Below, piece after piece: positions 53,890 to 61,282 of a stretch of DNA of 64,000 nucleotides. The notes beneath the pieces are model-generated. The model was given only the letters and a program-made list of their open reading frames with translations, was not told the DNA's origin and did not search any database. Positions within the stretch are counted from its first letter, which is position 1. The number at the start of each line of letters is the position of its first letter. The translations under genes were made by a program, and so were the position numbers. Location of the stretch: the NCBI RefSeq assembly GCF_021922985.1, contig NZ_CP040788.1, positions 1,488,001-1,552,000 on the forward strand. Direction: 5' to 3'. The stretch comes from Clavibacter michiganensis subsp. tessellarius (GTDB taxonomy: Bacteria; Actinomycetota; Actinomycetes; Actinomycetales; Microbacteriaceae).

Positions 53890-55164
53890 ATGCCCGGAGA
53901 ACGGACCGACGGCCTCGCCGGAGCCCTGCTCGGCGGCCGCTACCGCATCAGCGGCCTGCTCGGACGCGGCGGCATGGCCACCGTGCACCGCGCCGTCGAC
54001 GAGACGCTCGGCCGCGAGGTGGCCGTCAAGGTCTTCGCCACCGACTCCGCCGACCCGAACGAGGTCGAGCGGCAGGAGGGCGAGGTGCGGATGCTCGCGG
54101 GCCTCAGCCACCCGGGGCTCGTCACGCTCTTCGACGTCGGCGACGACGTGGTCGGCGACCGCGCGCTCGCCTTCATCGTGATGGAGATCGTCGACGGCAC
54201 CACGCTCGCCGACCGGATGAAGGAGGGGCCGCTCCCCGGGCCCGAGGTCGCGCGCATCGGCGGGATCCTCGCCGACGCCCTCGGCTACATCCACCGCCGC
54301 GGGGTCGTGCACCGCGACGTCAAGCCCGCCAACGTGCTCCTCGCCCGGCCCGAGGAGCCCGACGAGCCGGCGGCAGCGAAGCTCACCGACTTCGGGATCG
54401 CGCGGCTGGTGGACGGCACGCGCCTCACCTCCACCGGGTCCATCGTCGGCACCGTCAGCTACCTCAGCCCCGAGCAGGCGCTCGGCGAGGCCGTGGGCGC
54501 GCCGACGGACGTCTACGCGCTCGGCCTGGTGCTCCTCGAGTGCCTCACCGGACGCCGCACCTTCCCCGGCACGGCCGCCGAGTCGACCATGGCGCGCGTC
54601 GTGCGCGATCCCGAGATCCCCGCACGGCTCGGCGCGTCGTGGGTCGACCTCCTCGGCCGCATGACCCGGCGCGACCCCGCGACCCGGCCCACCGCGCGCG
54701 AGGTCGCCGCGGAGCTGCGGACCGGACGGGCGCCCACGGCGGCCGTGGGCGACCCGACCGCGACGTCGACGCGGGTGATGCCCGCGGCGGCCGCTGCTGC
54801 TGCGGGTGCTGGCGCGGCCGGCCTCGGCGCCGGAGCCGCGGGCGCGGGCGCCGACGCGCGCACGGAGCGGTTCGCGGCCGCCGCGGATCCGGACGCGCGC
54901 ACCGAGCGCTTCGCTCCCCCGCCGGCCGACCGCGTCGATCCGACCGCGACCGGCCGCACCGCCGCGGACCGCGAGCCCGCGAAGCGCCGCGGCGCCCGCG
55001 CCCTCAGCATCGCGGTCGTCTCGGTCCTCGTCGCGGCCGCCGCCGTGGTCGGCGTGGTCACCGTGACGTCGTTCCAGGACCGCGACACCTCGTACCCGTC
55101 CGTCCCCGGACCCCTCGGCGCCAGCCTCGAGGAGCTGCAGAAGAGCGTGGAGGACGCCCCGTGA
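53890..55164 (+). CDS. PknB-type serine/threonine protein kinase with a single membrane span
   Basis: A 424-residue kinase. The N-terminal domain (about 15-285) has the Gly loop LLGRGGMATVHRAVD, VAVKVFATD (Lys), HRDVKPANVLLA (catalytic loop), LTDFGIARLVDG (DFG) and GTVSYLSPEQALGEAVGAPT. A long Ala/Pro/Thr-rich region (about 290-365) leads to one transmembrane helix (about 365-385) and only about 30 residues outside the cell, with no PASTA domains. A TAGTCT -10 (53858-53863) and GAGAGG give a leader of about 20 nt. Its TGA overlaps the GTG of the next gene. It may phosphorylate envelope or cell-division proteins. Confidence 0.92.
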   Translation: MPGERTDGLAGALLGGRYRISGLLGRGGMATVHRAVDETLGREVAVKVFATDSADPNEVERQEGEVRMLAGLSHPGLVTLFDVGDDVVGDRALAFIVMEIVDGTTLADRMKEGPLPGPEVARIGGILADALGYIHRRGVVHRDVKPANVLLARPEEPDEPAAAKLTDFGIARLVDGTRLTSTGSIVGTVSYLSPEQALGEAVGAPTDVYALGLVLLECLTGRRTFPGTAAESTMARVVRDPEIPARLGASWVDLLGRMTRRDPATRPTAREVAAELRTGRAPTAAVGDPTATSTRVMPAAAAAAAGAGAAGLGAGAAGAGADARTERFAAAADPDARTERFAPPPADRVDPTATGRTAADREPAKRRGARALSIAVVSVLVAAAAVVGVVTVTSFQDRDTSYPSVPGPLGASLEELQKSVEDAP

Positions 55165-55799
55165 TCCGCACATCCACCCCTGCCACCGGCACCGGCCGCC
55201 CGGCCGGACGCTCGCTGCGCGGACGCGCCGCGGTCGGCCTCGCCACCGCGACGGCCGCCGTCCTCCTGCTCGCGGGCTGCGCCGGATCCTCCACCCCCGA
55301 GGGCCGCGCGCTCGACGACCTGCAGCAGCGCACGCTCTCGGTCACGCAGTCGTCGGCCGACGGCGACTACGCGAAGGCGCTCGCCCAGCTCGAGGAGCTG
55401 CGCGCGGCCGTCGAGGCGGACCTCGCCGACGGCTCCATCGACCAGGCGCGGCACGACGAGGTCATCGCGCGGATCGACGCGGTGCGCGCCCAGCTCGAGG
55501 CCGCGCAGGAGGCCGCGAAGTCGACGCCGTCGCCGACGCCCTCCTCCAGCCCGTCGCCGTCGCCCTCCCCGTCCGCGACCCCCACGCGCACCCCGAGCCC
55601 GACGCCCACGCCGACCCCGACCCGCACGACCCCGCCCACGCCGTCGCCCAGCCCCTCGCCGGGCGGCGAGCAGGGCGGTGGGAACGGCGGCGGGAACGGC
55701 GGCGGTGCGGGGAACGGCGGATCCGGGAACGGCAACGGCGCGGGCAACGGCAATGGCAACGGCGGAGGGAACGGGAGCGGCGGCTCGAACGACGGCTGA
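55161..55799 (+). CDS. Lipoprotein with Pro/Ser/Thr and Gly/Asn low-complexity tail
   Basis: A 212-residue predicted lipoprotein. The signal peptide ends in lipobox LLAGC (Cys about residue 41). A short helical domain (about 50-120) contains LDDLQQRTLSVTQSSADGDY and RIDAVRAQLEAAQEAAK, likely a coiled coil. The rest is PSPTP-rich, then a Gly/Asn-rich tail (NGGGNGGGAGNGG-like). It begins at a GTG overlapping the kinase stop, so it is in the same operon and may be a cell-surface partner or substrate of that kinase. No family is recognised. Confidence 0.8.
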   Translation: MIRTSTPATGTGRPAGRSLRGRAAVGLATATAAVLLLAGCAGSSTPEGRALDDLQQRTLSVTQSSADGDYAKALAQLEELRAAVEADLADGSIDQARHDEVIARIDAVRAQLEAAQEAAKSTPSPTPSSSPSPSPSPSATPTRTPSPTPTPTPTRTTPPTPSPSPSPGGEQGGGNGGGNGGGAGNGGSGNGNGAGNGNGNGGGNGSGGSNDG

Positions 55800-55824
55800 G
55801 CGCGAGCCGGTCGTCGGGAAGCGG

Positions 55825-55950
55825 GCGTCGTCCCTCGGCTGACCGGAGTCGCACGCCGACCGGACGGCGTCGTCCATCGGCTGATCGGAGTCGACCGCCG
55901 GCTGGACGGCGTCAGCCGTCGGTTGACCGGAGTCGCCCGCCGGCCGGACG
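55825..55950. repeat. Three 42-bp tandem repeats
   Basis: Units at 55825-55866, 55867-55908 and 55909-55950 share most positions, for example GCGTCGTCC, TCGGCTGACCGGAGTCG and CCGGACG. A fourth partial copy follows. They lie in the 254-bp gap between the convergent lipoprotein and dxr genes. The 42-bp unit is divisible by three but no gene spans it. Confidence 0.9.
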
Positions 55951-56053
55951 GCGTCCTTCGCGTCAGCCTCGCCTCAGCGGGCGCTCGACCTGTTGACGGC
56001 GGATGCGGCGCTCTCGTGGGCCGCCGTCGGCCGCGGCCGGGACGTGCGCCCGG

Positions 56054-57136
56054 TCAGACCCCCAGGACGCGGTCGGCCTCGGCGCGCGCCCAGCGCTCGG
56101 CCTCGGCGAGGGACTCGCGGGTGAGCGCGCCCGACGCCGGCTCGTGCGCGTCCACGACGCGGCGGATGGTGTCCACGATCTCGAGGAAGCCCGCGCGACC
56201 GGCGTGGAAGGCGTGCACGGCCTGCTCGTTCGCGGCGTTGTAGACCGCGGGGTACGTGGATCCGGCCCGGCCGACCTCCTTCGCGAGGAGCACGGCGGGG
56301 AATGCCTCGTCGTCGAGGGGCTCGAAGGTCCAGGTGGCGGCGCGGGTCCAGTCGATGGGCACGCCCACGTCCGTCATGCGGTGCGGCCAGTTCAGGCCCA
56401 GCGCGATGGGGAGGCGCATGTCCGGCGGCGACGCCTGCGCGAGCGTGGAGCCGTCGATGAACTCGACCATGGAGTGCACGAGCGACTGCGGGTGCACGAC
56501 CACGTCGATGCGGTCGTAGGGCACGTCGAAGAGGAGGTGCGCCTCGATGACCTCGAGGCCCTTGTTGACGAGCGTCGACGAGTTGGTGGTGATGACGAGG
56601 CCCATGTCCCACGTGGGGTGCGCGAGGGCCTGGCGCGGCGTGACGTCCGCGAGCTCGGCGCGCGTGCGCCCGCGGAACGGGCCGCCCGACGCGGTGACGA
56701 CGAGGCGCCGCACCTCCTCGGCCGTGCCGCCGCGGAGCGCCTGCGCGATGGCGGAGTGCTCGCTGTCGACGGGGACGAGCTGGCCCGGCTTCGCGATCGA
56801 CCGCACCAGCTCACCCCCGACGATGAGCGACTCCTTGTTGGCGAGGGCGAGCGTGCGGCCCTCCTCGAGCGCGGCGAGCGTGGGGCCGAGACCGACGGAT
56901 CCGGTGATGCCGTTCAGCACCACGTCGGCGTCGACCGTGCGGATGAGCTGCTCGGCCTCGTCCGCCCCGAGGGCCGTGTGCTCGACGCCCGCGACGCGGG
57001 CCTGCTCCGCGAGCGCCTCGCGCTTGCTGCCGGCGCCGAGCCCGACCACCTCGAAGAGCTCCGGGTGGCGCGCGACGACCTCGAGGGCCTGCACGCCGAT
57101 GGAGCCCGTGGATCCGAGGATGATGACGCGGCGCAC
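56054..57136 (-). CDS. dxr: 1-deoxy-D-xylulose 5-phosphate reductoisomerase Dxr
   Basis: A 360-residue MEP-pathway enzyme that makes methylerythritol phosphate. The NADPH site is RVIILGSTGSIGVQALEVVA. ALANKESLIVGGELV, PVDSEHSAIAQAL and VTASGGPFRG are active-site segments with the metal Asp/Glu residues, and VHPQSLVHSMVEFIDGS is the substrate loop. Length is slightly below the usual 390. The start GTG 57136 gives the conserved VRRVIILG; AGGGG lies ten bases upstream. It follows the FKBP gene by 11 bp on the same strand. It and ispG supply isoprenoids, but they are not adjacent. Confidence 0.95.
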   Translation of the reverse strand: MRRVIILGSTGSIGVQALEVVARHPELFEVVGLGAGSKREALAEQARVAGVEHTALGADEAEQLIRTVDADVVLNGITGSVGLGPTLAALEEGRTLALANKESLIVGGELVRSIAKPGQLVPVDSEHSAIAQALRGGTAEEVRRLVVTASGGPFRGRTRAELADVTPRQALAHPTWDMGLVITTNSSTLVNKGLEVIEAHLLFDVPYDRIDVVVHPQSLVHSMVEFIDGSTLAQASPPDMRLPIALGLNWPHRMTDVGVPIDWTRAATWTFEPLDDEAFPAVLLAKEVGRAGSTYPAVYNAANEQAVHAFHAGRAGFLEIVDTIRRVVDAHEPASGALTRESLAEAERWARAEADRVLGV

Positions 57137-57147
57137 GGCGGTGACCC

Positions 57148-58173
57148 CTACTGGCCCGCGGGGGCGGGCTGCGTGCCGAGGATGTCGACGACGAACACGA
57201 TGGTGTCGGTGCCGCCGATGTCGTCGCCCTGGCCCTTGTCGCCGTAGCCGTCCGCCGGCGGGATGATCGCGATGACCTGCGAGCCGACCTTCTGGCCGAC
57301 GAGGGCCTTGGTGAAGCCGGGGATGACGCCGCTCGTCTGGAACGAGACGGGCTTGCCGCCCTTGTCCCAGCTGGAGTCGAAGACCTTCTTGGTGTTCCAG
57401 TTGATGCCCGTGTACTGCACGGTGACGTTGGCCCCGTCGGTGACCGTCTCGCCGTCGCCGACCTTGAGGTCCGCGACCTTCGTCTCCGTGGGCGGGTCGG
57501 CGTCCGGGATCGTGATGGTGGGGGCGCCGTCGTCGCCCAGCGAGACCGTGGGGAAGCCCTCGGGCGCCGGCTGGTCGGCGCCGTCGGCGCGCGTCGGCAC
57601 CTGGCTCAGCACGTCGACGACGATGACGATGGGGTCGTCGGCGCCGAGGCCCAGCTGCGAGGCCTGCTCGGCGGCGAAGCCGTCGGCGGCGGGGACGACC
57701 GCGACGATGCGCGATCCGACCGTCGTGCACTCGACCGCGCGGACCACGCCGGGGACGAGGGCGCTGTCGTCGAGGTTCGCGGGCAGCGGCGAGTCGCCGT
57801 TGTAGGCGAGCTGCGGCAGCGCGGCGCCCGTCGTGCCGTTGTAGCCGGCGAGCGCGATGTTCGCTGTGGTCCCGGCGCCGACCTCGGCGCCGTCGCCCTG
57901 CGTGATGACGGTGCGCTCGGTCGTGTCGACCTTGAGCGGGCCGTCGACCGTGACCTCGGGCGCGGACCCGAAGTCGCCCGACACCTTCACCGACTTCGAC
58001 GCGTCGCCCGACTGGGTGTCGATGCAGGATGCGCCGGCGGTGCGCGCGCCCGCCGTGGGGCTGGCGGACGGGTCGGCCGTCGGCGTGCCGCTGCCGGAGC
58101 AGGCGGACAGGGCCAGGACGGCGGCCGCGGCCAGGGTGAGGGGGATGCGTCGCTTCACGGGAGTCGCTTTCAT
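57148..58173 (-). CDS. FKBP-type peptidyl-prolyl isomerase lipoprotein, tandem domains
   Basis: A 341-residue lipoprotein with lipobox LSACS (Cys about residue 24). Two FKBP-like units follow. The second (about 225-335) is complete, with VTVQYTGINWNTKKVFDSSW, SGVIPGFTKALVGQKVGSQ and IIPPADGYG, the usual peptide-binding aromatic residues. The first (about 60-195) keeps the end of the fold (VGSRIVAVVPAADGFA and VIVVDVLS) but lacks the FDSSW and GFTKAL-like core, so it is probably inactive and binds or stabilises. It lies upstream of dxr on the same strand. Confidence 0.9.
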   Translation of the reverse strand: MKATPVKRRIPLTLAAAAVLALSACSGSGTPTADPSASPTAGARTAGASCIDTQSGDASKSVKVSGDFGSAPEVTVDGPLKVDTTERTVITQGDGAEVGAGTTANIALAGYNGTTGAALPQLAYNGDSPLPANLDDSALVPGVVRAVECTTVGSRIVAVVPAADGFAAEQASQLGLGADDPIVIVVDVLSQVPTRADGADQPAPEGFPTVSLGDDGAPTITIPDADPPTETKVADLKVGDGETVTDGANVTVQYTGINWNTKKVFDSSWDKGGKPVSFQTSGVIPGFTKALVGQKVGSQVIAIIPPADGYGDKGQGDDIGGTDTIVFVVDILGTQPAPAGQ

Positions 58174-58279
58174 CGGCGCGCCGGACGCACCAGGTATGTG
58201 GGAGGGACGCCGACAGTCTGCCCGATGCGGCCGCACGGCGCCTGACAGGGACGACAGGCGACCACCGGGATCCGGCCGC

Positions 58280-58756
58280 TCAGGCGGCCGCGACCACCGT
58301 GCGCGGCTCGTGGTGCACGGGGAACGCGACGCTCGAGGCGATGAAGCAGCGCTCGGAGGCGCCCTGGTGCAGGGAGGTCGCGAGGTCGACCTGCGCGGCG
58401 TCGCGCACGGTGACGACGGGATGCAGCGTGACCTCGACGAAGTGCCCGCCCCCGTCCGCGGTCTGCCGCATGGTGCCGGTGGCCTCGTCGGCGTAGCCCA
58501 CCACGACGACCCCGGCCGCGGCCGCGGCGTGCAGGTAGCTGAGCAGGTGGCACTGCGCGAGCGCGGAGAGGAGCGCGTCCTCGGGGTTCCACCGGTCGGC
58601 GTCGCCGCGGAACGGGCGGTCGGCGGATCCCAGGAGGTCGGGCTTGCCGGCGATGCGGACCACGTGGTCCCGGCCGTAGGAGCGGTGGTCGGAGGTGCCG
58701 GATCCGCGGTCGCCCGTCCACTCGAGGGACAGGGCGTAGCGGTGCTCGAAGTGCAT
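58280..58756 (-). CDS. OsmC-family protein
   Basis: A 158-residue peroxide-stress type protein. The two redox Cys positions appear in LAQCHLLSYLHAAAAAG and HQGASERCFIASSVAF. RWNPEDALLSALAQCHLLSY is the typical long helix. The Ala/Val-rich end follows. The ATG is six bases after TAGCGT on the minus strand, so the mRNA is probably leaderless. OsmC proteins reduce organic hydroperoxides as dimers. The gene is divergent from gabT. Confidence 0.9.
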   Translation of the reverse strand: MHFEHRYALSLEWTGDRGSGTSDHRSYGRDHVVRIAGKPDLLGSADRPFRGDADRWNPEDALLSALAQCHLLSYLHAAAAAGVVVVGYADEATGTMRQTADGGGHFVEVTLHPVVTVRDAAQVDLATSLHQGASERCFIASSVAFPVHHEPRTVVAAA

Positions 58757-58762
58757 GGGACC

Positions 58763-58768
58763 ACGCTA
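58763..58768 (-). promoter_or_regulatory. -10 box of the OsmC gene
   Basis: TAGCGT on the minus strand, six bases before the ATG. Confidence 0.55.
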
Positions 58769-58835
58769 GCGGCCGGGCCGCGGGGCCTCCCGGATCCGGG
58801 CTGCGGGCCCTCTCGGATCCGGGCCCCCGCGCGGG

Positions 58836-58841
58836 TAGGCT
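58836..58841 (+). promoter_or_regulatory. -10 box of gabT
   Basis: TAGGCT, nine bases before the ATG at 58851. The leader would be at most a few bases, too short for a ribosome-binding site. Confidence 0.5.
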
Positions 58842-58850
58842 CGCCGGATC

Positions 58851-60272
58851 ATGACAGACACCCTGGACTCCGCCCTCGTCGGCACTCCTGCCGGCTCCGC
58901 CTCCGACTCCCCCGCCGCGCCCGCGACCGCGGCCGCCGCCCGCCCGCAGGTGCCGCAGGAGCGACGCATCGTGACGGAGATCCCGGGGCCGCTCTCCCGC
59001 GAGCTGAACGAGCGCCGGAAGCGCGTCGTGCCGCCCGGCGTCTCGTCGCTGCTGCCGGTGTACGTCGCGCGCGCGCACGGCGCGATCGTGGAGGACGTGG
59101 ACGGCAACCGGTTCATCGACCTGGGCGCCGGCATCGGCGTGACCACGGTGGGCCACACGCGCCAGGAGGTCGTGGACGCCGCCACCGCGCAGCTCGGCGA
59201 CGTGATCCACACCCTCTTCACCGTGACGCCGTACGAGGAGTACGTGCGCGTGGCGGAGCTGCTCGCGGAGCACACGCCCGGCACGCACGAGAAGCGCACG
59301 GTGCTCGTGAACTCGGGCGCGGAGGCCGTGGAGAACGGCGTGAAGATCGCGCGCAAGCACACGGGCCGCCGCGCGGTCGCGGTGCTCGACCACGGCTATC
59401 ACGGCCGCACCAACCTCACGATGGCCATGAACTACAAGGCCTCGCCCTACGGCACGGGCTTCGGGCCCTTCGCCGGCGACGTCTACCACGCGCCGAGCTC
59501 GTACCCCTATCACGACGGCCTCTCCGGCGCCGAGGCCGCGGCCCGCACGATCTCGTACCTCGAGAAGCGCATCGGCGCGACCGACCTCGCGTGCGTCGTG
59601 GCCGAGCCCATCCAGGGCGAGGGCGGCTTCATGGTGCCCGCCGACGGCTTCCTCCCCGCGCTGCAGGAGTGGTGCACGGCGAACGGCGTGGTCTTCATCG
59701 CCGACGAGATCCAGTCGGGCCTCGCGCGCACCGGCCGGTTCTTCGCGAGCGAGCACCTCGGCCTCGTGCCGGACCTCGTGCTCACGGCCAAGGGCATCGC
59801 GGGCGGCCTGCCGCTCGCGGGCGTGACCGGCCGCGCCGAGATCATGGACTCCGCCCTCCCCGGCGGGCTCGGCGGCACGTTCGGCGGCAACCCCGTCGCG
59901 GCCGCGGCGGCCGTCGCGGTCTTCGAGGCGATCGAGGCGCACGACCTGCTCGCGGAGGCGACGCGCATCGGCGAGCACCTGCACCGCGCGCTCACGGAGC
60001 TGCAGGCGGAGCACGACATCATCGGCGACGTGCGCGGCATCGGGGCGATGATCGCCATCGAGCTCGTGCAGCCGGGCACCGGATCCACCACGAAGGAGCC
60101 GAACGCCGACGCGGTCGCGGCCATCGCCGCGCACTGCCACGCGCACGGCGTGATCATCCTCACGGCCGGCACGTACGGGAACGTTCTGCGCTTCCTCCCC
60201 AGCCTCGCGATCTCCGAGGAGCTGCTCGACGACGCGCTCGGCGTGCTCGCCGACGCGTTCCGGGCGCTCTGA
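58851..60272 (+). CDS. gabT: 4-aminobutyrate aminotransferase (class III, PLP-dependent)
   Basis: A 473-residue omega-aminotransferase. EDVDGNRFIDLGAGIGVTT starts the core, NSGAEAVENGVKIARKHTG binds PLP phosphate, IADEIQSGLARTGRFFA contains the Asp, and the PLP Lys is in VLTAKGIAGGLPLAGVTG. The C-terminus has the usual HAHGVIILTAGTYGNVLRFL. It moves the amino group of GABA or similar compounds to 2-oxoglutarate. A succinate-semialdehyde dehydrogenase is not beside it. Its TGA overlaps the ATG of the asparaginase-like gene (TGATG). Confidence 0.93.
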   Translation: MTDTLDSALVGTPAGSASDSPAAPATAAAARPQVPQERRIVTEIPGPLSRELNERRKRVVPPGVSSLLPVYVARAHGAIVEDVDGNRFIDLGAGIGVTTVGHTRQEVVDAATAQLGDVIHTLFTVTPYEEYVRVAELLAEHTPGTHEKRTVLVNSGAEAVENGVKIARKHTGRRAVAVLDHGYHGRTNLTMAMNYKASPYGTGFGPFAGDVYHAPSSYPYHDGLSGAEAAARTISYLEKRIGATDLACVVAEPIQGEGGFMVPADGFLPALQEWCTANGVVFIADEIQSGLARTGRFFASEHLGLVPDLVLTAKGIAGGLPLAGVTGRAEIMDSALPGGLGGTFGGNPVAAAAAVAVFEAIEAHDLLAEATRIGEHLHRALTELQAEHDIIGDVRGIGAMIAIELVQPGTGSTTKEPNADAVAAIAAHCHAHGVIILTAGTYGNVLRFLPSLAISEELLDDALGVLADAFRAL

Positions 60273-61282
60273 TGTCGGCGACCGTCGAGACGATCCCCGT
60301 CCAGGGCGCCGTGGAGCTCGCGGTGCTCGACCGCAGCGGCTTCGTGGAGTCGCGCCACGTCGGCGCGGCCGTCGTGCTGTCGGGCGAGGGCGAGGTGCTG
60401 CGCGAGGTCGGGGACGTCTCCACGCCCGTCTTCCCGCGCTCGAGCATGAAGCCGTTCCAGGCGCTCGCGGTGCTCGCGAGCGGCGCGGAGCTGACCGAGG
60501 AGGAGCACGTGCTCGCCACGGCGAGCCACGCGGCGACCGCGCGGCACGTGGAGGTGGTGCGCGGGATCCTCGCGAAGGCCGGGCTCGACGAGTCCGCCCT
60601 CCGCTGCCCCGCGGACTGGCCGCTCGACCGTGCCGCGCGCGACGAGCTCGTGCGCGCGGGGATCCCCGCGTCGCCGGTCTACATGAACTGCTCCGGCAAG
60701 CACGCCGCGATGCTGCTCGCCTGCGTGACCAACGGCTGGTCGACCGAGGACTACCTGCACCCGGACCACCCCCTGCAGGTGCGGATCCGCGACGTGGTCG
60801 AGCGCTTCACGGGCGAGCGCATAGCGACGACGGGCGTGGACGGCTGCGGTGCGCCCGTGCACGCGATGTCGCTCACGGCGCTCGCGCGCGGGATCCACCG
60901 CATCGCGACCTCCGCGCCGGGCTCGCCGTTCGCGCTGTACCGGCACGCGGCCGCGCTCACCGCGGCCGTGCGCGCCCAGGGCTGGGCCATCGACGGGCCG
61001 GGTCGCGCGAACACCGTCGTCATCGAGCAGCTGGGGCTGTTCGCGAAGGGCGGGGCCGAGGGGATCATGATCATGACCGCCCCCGACGGCACGACCGTCG
61101 CCTCGAAGACCCTCGACGGCAGCCTGCGGGCGTCCACCATCGTGGCGCTCGAGCTGCTCGCCGAGGCCGGCGCGATCACGCGGGACGACGTGGAGCGCGT
61201 GCGCCCCGACCTCGACCTCGTGGTGCTCGGCGGCGGCGTGCCCGTCGGCGCGATCCGGGTCTCGCCGACGCTCATCGGCTGA
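60272..61282 (+). CDS. Asparaginase II-like protein
   Basis: A 336-residue protein of the COG4448-type L-asparaginase group. Family blocks include VELAVLDRSGFVESRHVGAA, SSMKPFQALAVLASGA, YMNCSGKHAAMLLACV and TGVDGCGAPVHAMSL, with the conserved Ser, Lys and Cys. It is distinct from the Thr-nucleophile asparaginases, and its reaction is inferred from the family. The ATG overlaps the gabT stop, so the two may act on amino-nitrogen metabolism together. Its end overlaps the convergent FtsK-like gene by 11 bases. Confidence 0.88.
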   Translation: MSATVETIPVQGAVELAVLDRSGFVESRHVGAAVVLSGEGEVLREVGDVSTPVFPRSSMKPFQALAVLASGAELTEEEHVLATASHAATARHVEVVRGILAKAGLDESALRCPADWPLDRAARDELVRAGIPASPVYMNCSGKHAAMLLACVTNGWSTEDYLHPDHPLQVRIRDVVERFTGERIATTGVDGCGAPVHAMSLTALARGIHRIATSAPGSPFALYRHAAALTAAVRAQGWAIDGPGRANTVVIEQLGLFAKGGAEGIMIMTAPDGTTVASKTLDGSLRASTIVALELLAEAGAITRDDVERVRPDLDLVVLGGGVPVGAIRVSPTLIG

